Shown here: one piece after another, positions 60,617 through 64,000 of the stretch | Position numbering within the stretch: the first letter of the stretch is position 1 | Layout: each line of letters begins with the position of its first letter | Assembly: GCF_014836595.1 (NCBI RefSeq) | Contig: NZ_JACSQO010000003.1 | Span: 233,319 to 297,318 of the forward strand | DNA from: Psychrobacillus faecigallinarum | Lineage (GTDB): Bacteria; Bacillota; Bacilli; Bacillales_A; Planococcaceae | Length of the DNA: 64,000 bases | Direction of reading: 5' to 3' | Program-made: the position numbers and the translations under genes | Notes under the pieces: generated by a model | Told to the model about the DNA's origin: nothing | Database searches by the model: none | What the model saw: only the letters and a program-made list of their open reading frames with translations

Positions 60617-63355
60617 TTAAATCAAATATTTTTCTTTTAATGCCTCTGCTTTTAAAGGAACACTAAAATAATATCCTTGCATTAAATAGCAATCCTTTGA
60701 CAACAGAAAATCTAACTGTTCCTTTGTTTCGACACCTTCCGCAATTACATTAAGCTTCAAATTCTGTGCTAGTGTGATGATTGTATTGGTAATGGCTGAG
60801 TTACTATCATCATCTTCTCTAATATCCTGAATGAATGATTTGTCGATTTTTAACGCATCAATTGGAAAGTTCTTAAGATATCCTAATGACGAATATCCTG
60901 TGCCAAAGTCATCTATCGCTATCTTCACGCCAATCTCTTTTAGCTGCTCCATCATTTCAACCGTCAAGTCTTTGTTTTTAATGATTTGATTTTCCGTCAG
61001 CTCTAAATGTAAAAATTCGGGCGCCAAATTTACATCGATTAAAATCCTCTGAACTACTTCTACTAAATCATTTTCTTCAAATTGTCTACTTGATAAGTTA
61101 ACGGAAACACTCAATGCATGATTCCCCTCTTCGTGCCATTTCTTCAATTGCTTACAAGCATTTTCCAATACCCATTCTCCGATTGGCACTATTAAACCAG
61201 TATCCTCTGCAATGGGAATAAAATCAGCTGGAGAAATCATCCCTTCTGTTGGGTGAATCCATCTCAAAAGGGCTTCAACTCCTATAATAGAGTTTGTCCT
61301 ACTATCAATTTGTGGCTGATAATATATATCTAATTCATTTCGGTCTAGCGCTTTATATAAGGCATTTTCTAGCTTAATGCTCTCTAATGATCGGTTATTC
61401 ATCTCACTCTCAAAGAAGTGATATCCAGTTCCGGATTTTTCCTTAGATTTATACATGGCAGCGTCTGCATTTTTTATTAAAACTTCTCCATCTTCACCGT
61501 CTTTAGGAAACATACTGATTCCTATGCTCGTTTTAATGTATACTTCATTTCCCATTAAGGAAAAAGGCTGAGAGAATATGTCCGAAATATGGTCTACTAC
61601 AAGTAACACATCTTCTATACCATTAATGTCAGGCAGAACAACAGTGAACTCATCGCCCCCCTGTCGGGAAGCAATTGCTTCTTTTGGAATTATAATTTTA
61701 AGACGGTTTGCCACCTCGCGAAGCAACAAGTCGCCATAGCTGTGTCCTAAACTATCATTAACTAACTTAAAACGGTCTAGATCCAAGTACAAAACTGCCA
61801 CCTGTTGTTCTTTGTTTTCTAGTATTTTTTTTAACTTATCGTTTAACAAAACTCTGTTTGGGAGATCAGTTAAACTATCATAATATGCCAGGTATCTAAT
61901 CTCTTCTTCCATTTTCTTTCTTTCAGTGATGTCCTTAAATGTTACAACTTGCCCTATCACGTTTCCATCCTCTTCTATAGAAGAAAGTACATATTCTACA
62001 GCTAAAATTGTTTTATCTTTCTTACAAAACATTTGTACTGTCTCTCCAAATGGCGAATGGTCTGGCTCATGACAAATAACTGTAGACGATGGTGTTCCAA
62101 TTAGTTCTCCCTTTTCGTATCCAAGCATTTTTTCACTAGCGGGATTACAAAATGTTATTCTTCCATCCAAATCTATTCCAAAAATTCCCTCCCCGGCAGA
62201 GTTTAATATTAACTCCTTTTCTTTACTTAAATGTTGCAGCTCATGAACTACTCTTTCCAATTCTGTGTTTTTAACTCGAATTTCCGATGTTCTCTCTTCT
62301 ATGATGGTTTCCTGCTTGTCCATGAAAAGCAGATTAGATAGGCTTGCTGCAGTCGCATCTACGATAGATTGGGTGAGAAGAATGTCGGACTCCGAATACT
62401 CCAATCCTTCTTCATCTAGATTCACAACTGCGATTAACCCCAGCACCTCTCCCATTGTTACTAATGGAAATAGGAACATCCCTTTTATACCAAATGTTTT
62501 ACAGGCCTCATGATTAGGACGATCGTCAGCAAATACGTCTGGAATCATTATGGCCTTTTTAGTTAAAATAACCTCCTGAAATACAGGGTCATTTTCGTCT
62601 ACCTTTAAAGTTTTATGCGTTTTCATCCAGTCTTCTTCTGTCCAGTCACTATTCTGACTCAGGCTGGCTGGCTTAATATTTTTTTCAGCCATAGGATCCA
62701 ATAAATGAACCCCGATGTTATAGTTGCCTAACACCTTACCGACATAAAAGAAACAGCGGTCTATGACTTCCTGCATGGTTGAACACATGGATAACTCTCG
62801 GGTATGATCCAAAAGTAATTGTTTTTCCGCTATAAGATTTTCCTTGCGCGTAAGATTTGTAGCATTTTGAATAGCTACTCCAGCCATATTGACATAAGCC
62901 TCTACTGTTTGGATTTCATCTTCCGTCAAATTCATAGGTGAACCGTAATCGAATAAGAACACAAGTCCAAAAAGTTCACTTTCAAATGAGATAGGTAAAG
63001 CTAATAGAGACTTTATCTGAAATGTTTTTACGGCTCTTGGATCTGGCCTTGAATCCTTCGAAGTGTCGGGTATGTAAATAGTTTTTTGCGTTTCTATCAC
63101 TTCTTTTGCAAGTAGGTCATATTCCGTTTCGATCATATGCATATCTAACGTAAACCCATTGATAAAATCCGGTTTTCCAACGAAGCCTCTAAACTGTCCA
63201 TCCTGCTGCGGCAAATAAATTCCTACAGAATCGCACCGAACAATCTCCTCGGATATAGCCTTGACGACTTGCTCCAATACTTCTCTTAGGTCTAATGTAG
63301 TATTAATCAACTTAGTTATATGTGCTAGACGAGAATATCTCGTTTGCTTTTTCAT
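60617..63355 (-). CDS. GAF-GAF-PAS-GGDEF-EAL cyclic-di-GMP enzyme
   Basis: 912 residues after GGAGGT, no membrane segments. Two GAF domains (about 15-160 and 180-335), a coiled helix (340-385), PAS (about 385-495, ending FKDITERKKMEEEIRYLAYYDSLTDLPNR). The GGDEF domain (500-670) has an intact RQGGDEFTVV active site but no RxxD inhibitory site at the usual place before it. The EAL domain (about 680-912) has VEALLRWIHP and DDFGTGYSSLGYL intact. It can therefore be expected to both make and break c-di-GMP under control of small-molecule or redox signals at the GAF/PAS domains. Confidence 0.93.
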   Translation of the reverse strand: MKKQTRYSRLAHITKLINTTLDLREVLEQVVKAISEEIVRCDSVGIYLPQQDGQFRGFVGKPDFINGFTLDMHMIETEYDLLAKEVIETQKTIYIPDTSKDSRPDPRAVKTFQIKSLLALPISFESELFGLVFLFDYGSPMNLTEDEIQTVEAYVNMAGVAIQNATNLTRKENLIAEKQLLLDHTRELSMCSTMQEVIDRCFFYVGKVLGNYNIGVHLLDPMAEKNIKPASLSQNSDWTEEDWMKTHKTLKVDENDPVFQEVILTKKAIMIPDVFADDRPNHEACKTFGIKGMFLFPLVTMGEVLGLIAVVNLDEEGLEYSESDILLTQSIVDATAASLSNLLFMDKQETIIEERTSEIRVKNTELERVVHELQHLSKEKELILNSAGEGIFGIDLDGRITFCNPASEKMLGYEKGELIGTPSSTVICHEPDHSPFGETVQMFCKKDKTILAVEYVLSSIEEDGNVIGQVVTFKDITERKKMEEEIRYLAYYDSLTDLPNRVLLNDKLKKILENKEQQVAVLYLDLDRFKLVNDSLGHSYGDLLLREVANRLKIIIPKEAIASRQGGDEFTVVLPDINGIEDVLLVVDHISDIFSQPFSLMGNEVYIKTSIGISMFPKDGEDGEVLIKNADAAMYKSKEKSGTGYHFFESEMNNRSLESIKLENALYKALDRNELDIYYQPQIDSRTNSIIGVEALLRWIHPTEGMISPADFIPIAEDTGLIVPIGEWVLENACKQLKKWHEEGNHALSVSVNLSSRQFEENDLVEVVQRILIDVNLAPEFLHLELTENQIIKNKDLTVEMMEQLKEIGVKIAIDDFGTGYSSLGYLKNFPIDALKIDKSFIQDIREDDDSNSAITNTIITLAQNLKLNVIAEGVETKEQLDFLLSKDCYLMQGYYFSVPLKAEALKEKYLI

Positions 63356-63637
63356 AAGGGACCTCCATTTTTGAATAATCTATAAGTCTTTCATTTTAGT
63401 TAAATTAATATCTATAATAACACCTTTTTTTGTCAATAAATCTAGTAATATTATTATTTATCGAGAATTAGGAAGAACTAAAACTTTCTCATCAAAAAAT
63501 ATATTGTAAATATTAATACTTTTCCCTATTAACAAAATATTAAAACCAAAAATATAGAGCTTAGTACCTAAATCTCCTGTTCTATATTTATAAGTGATTT
63601 ATTAGCGAGTAATTATATAGGTGTATTATAAACTAAA
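63356..63637. other. AT-rich intergenic region, no gene seen
   Basis: Roughly 280 bp, AT-rich with stops in all frames. It should hold the promoter of the GGDEF-EAL gene (minus); I could not pick one reliably. Confidence 0.4.
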
Positions 63638-63664
63638 AAAAGGATGAACTTAGAGTTCATCCTT
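63633..63664 (-). terminator. Perfect terminator hairpin
   Basis: AAGGATGAACT / AGTTCATCCTT perfect 11-bp stem with 3-nt loop, followed on the minus strand by TTTTTTTAG. It ends minus-strand transcription entering from beyond 63.9 kb. Confidence 0.9.
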
Positions 63665-63769
63665 AAAATAGTATAATAGGTTTTTCATTGTAGCGAGTAG
63701 ATACCCATTGACTATATTGAAATAGACGCAATGAGAATATACTCCTCTTAATATTTCCTTGAAGATGCT

Positions 63770-63874
63770 CTTTGTGCAAGGTTCTGCGACTTCTCTGCAA
63801 CATTGGGATCCTTTTGCGCAAGATTTGAACTCATCTCTGCAAAGTTCAGCGGCGTCTCCGCAAGGTTCGCCACA
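63770..63874. repeat. Five-copy 21-bp degenerate tandem repeat
   Basis: Units of exactly 21 bp at 63770, 63791, 63812, 63833 and 63854 share the core CT-C/T-TG-CGCAA-GTT (for example TCTCTGCAAAGTTCAGC and TCTCCGCAAGGTTCGCC). In minus-strand translation they give seven-residue units with one Cys each (GEPCGDA, AELCRDE, FKSCAKG). An ORF through the array lacks a ribosome site and starts with TTG, so I list it as a minisatellite rather than a gene. Confidence 0.75.
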
Positions 63875-63888
63875 CTCTTTTAGATTTA

Positions 63889-64000
63889 TCACCAAACCAT
63901 TCGCTGTTTACGCCTAACCTCCTTATTGTCTCTGTAATTCCTCTCTCCATCTTTACCAATTCCTAAATAATGTTCCTTTACCTCTGTATTCGACAGAAGA
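63889..64000 (-). CDS. 3' end of an unknown gene running in from the right edge
   Basis: The minus strand is open from the window edge to a TGA at 63889-63891, 36 codons. It reads VKEHYLGIGKDGERNYRDN and ends RRKQRMVW. The composition (charged, one Trp at the end) looks coding. The short length makes this tentative; no family is recognised. The minisatellite and terminator follow it. Confidence 0.35.
   Translation of the reverse strand, partial: LLSNTEVKEHYLGIGKDGERNYRDNKEVRRKQRMVW

Noticed and set aside
63650..63895. 81-codon Cys-rich ORF through the 21-bp repeats
   Set aside because: Start would be TTG without a ribosome site, and the Cys pattern follows from the DNA repeat. Treated as minisatellite; peptides would change this.
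1..64000. CRISPR arrays, tRNA/rRNA genes, integrases, transposases, prophage genes
   Set aside because: Looked for on both strands; no regular 25-40 bp spaced repeats, no cloverleaf with TTCRANNC loop in gaps, and no recombinase motifs were found.

Overview
The window looks like a chromosomal piece of a low-GC, endospore-forming Bacillales bacterium. Clues are strong AGGAGG ribosome sites, a YhcN/YlaJ sporulation lipoprotein, and many genes with Bacillus subtilis counterparts (yqjF, ywcA, yceG/yceH, msmX, nagAB, CYP152). Degenerate GC-richer intergenic repeats of a kind common in Bacillus, Lysinibacillus and Psychrobacillus also occur. I infer Bacillaceae or Planococcaceae but cannot name a genus. 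I saw no rRNA, tRNA, CRISPR array, phage or transposase.

Layout. 1-5.5 kb: 5' part of a secreted subtilase (minus), a DUF2071 protein, a LysM-3D cell-wall protein and a membrane-anchored trypsin-like protease. Two structured RNA candidates lie in the gaps: one of about 105 nt (about 2918-3024) and one of about 265 nt that resembles 6S RNA (about 4281-4545). 5.7-10.3 kb: a two-gene unit of a 1279-aa SF1 helicase with a long coiled coil and a winged-helix-like partner. 10.7-14.7 kb: DUF485/acetate-type symporter pair, sporulation lipoprotein, M20 amidohydrolase. 14.8-23.9 kb: a complete Ter/Tel stress cluster (three TerD paralogues, aldolase, two PRTase-type proteins, HAD, YceG, TelA) behind an excellent ECF-sigma-type promoter. 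24.2-26.4 kb: PucR-type regulator and an MsmX-type sugar ABC ATPase.

26.7-45.7 kb is a polysaccharide/uronate utilisation locus, almost all on the minus strand. It holds two paralogous solute-binding proteins, two permeases, a DUF624 protein, dehydrogenases, an isomerase, an AXE1-type esterase, a DUF4838/alpha-glucuronidase-like protein, an FAD oxidoreductase, a GNAT and a 1026-aa secreted beta-propeller protein. It encodes no ATPase, so the nearby MsmX homologue probably energises it. Both binding-protein genes carry the same upstream element with AGAC direct repeats spaced 11 bp.

46.2-51.1 kb is a reactive-sulfur (persulfide) detoxification operon: CstR, two DsrE proteins, two rhodaneses, a TusA-rhodanese fusion, a rhodanese-MBL fusion, TusA and a TauE exporter. 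Four ATACC-N6-GGTAT-type operators sit at its promoter and inside the operon. A related sequence overlaps the promoter of the small RNA candidate at 3 kb, hinting at a persulfide-responsive RNA.

51.3-64 kb: EamA transporter, CYP152 peroxygenase plus a small partner, a carboxylesterase, a YeiH transporter, nagA-nagB, an unknown 235-aa protein, a TPP-dependent enzyme next to a GAF-GAF-PAS-GGDEF-EAL protein, a 21-bp minisatellite and the 3' end of an unknown gene at the right edge.
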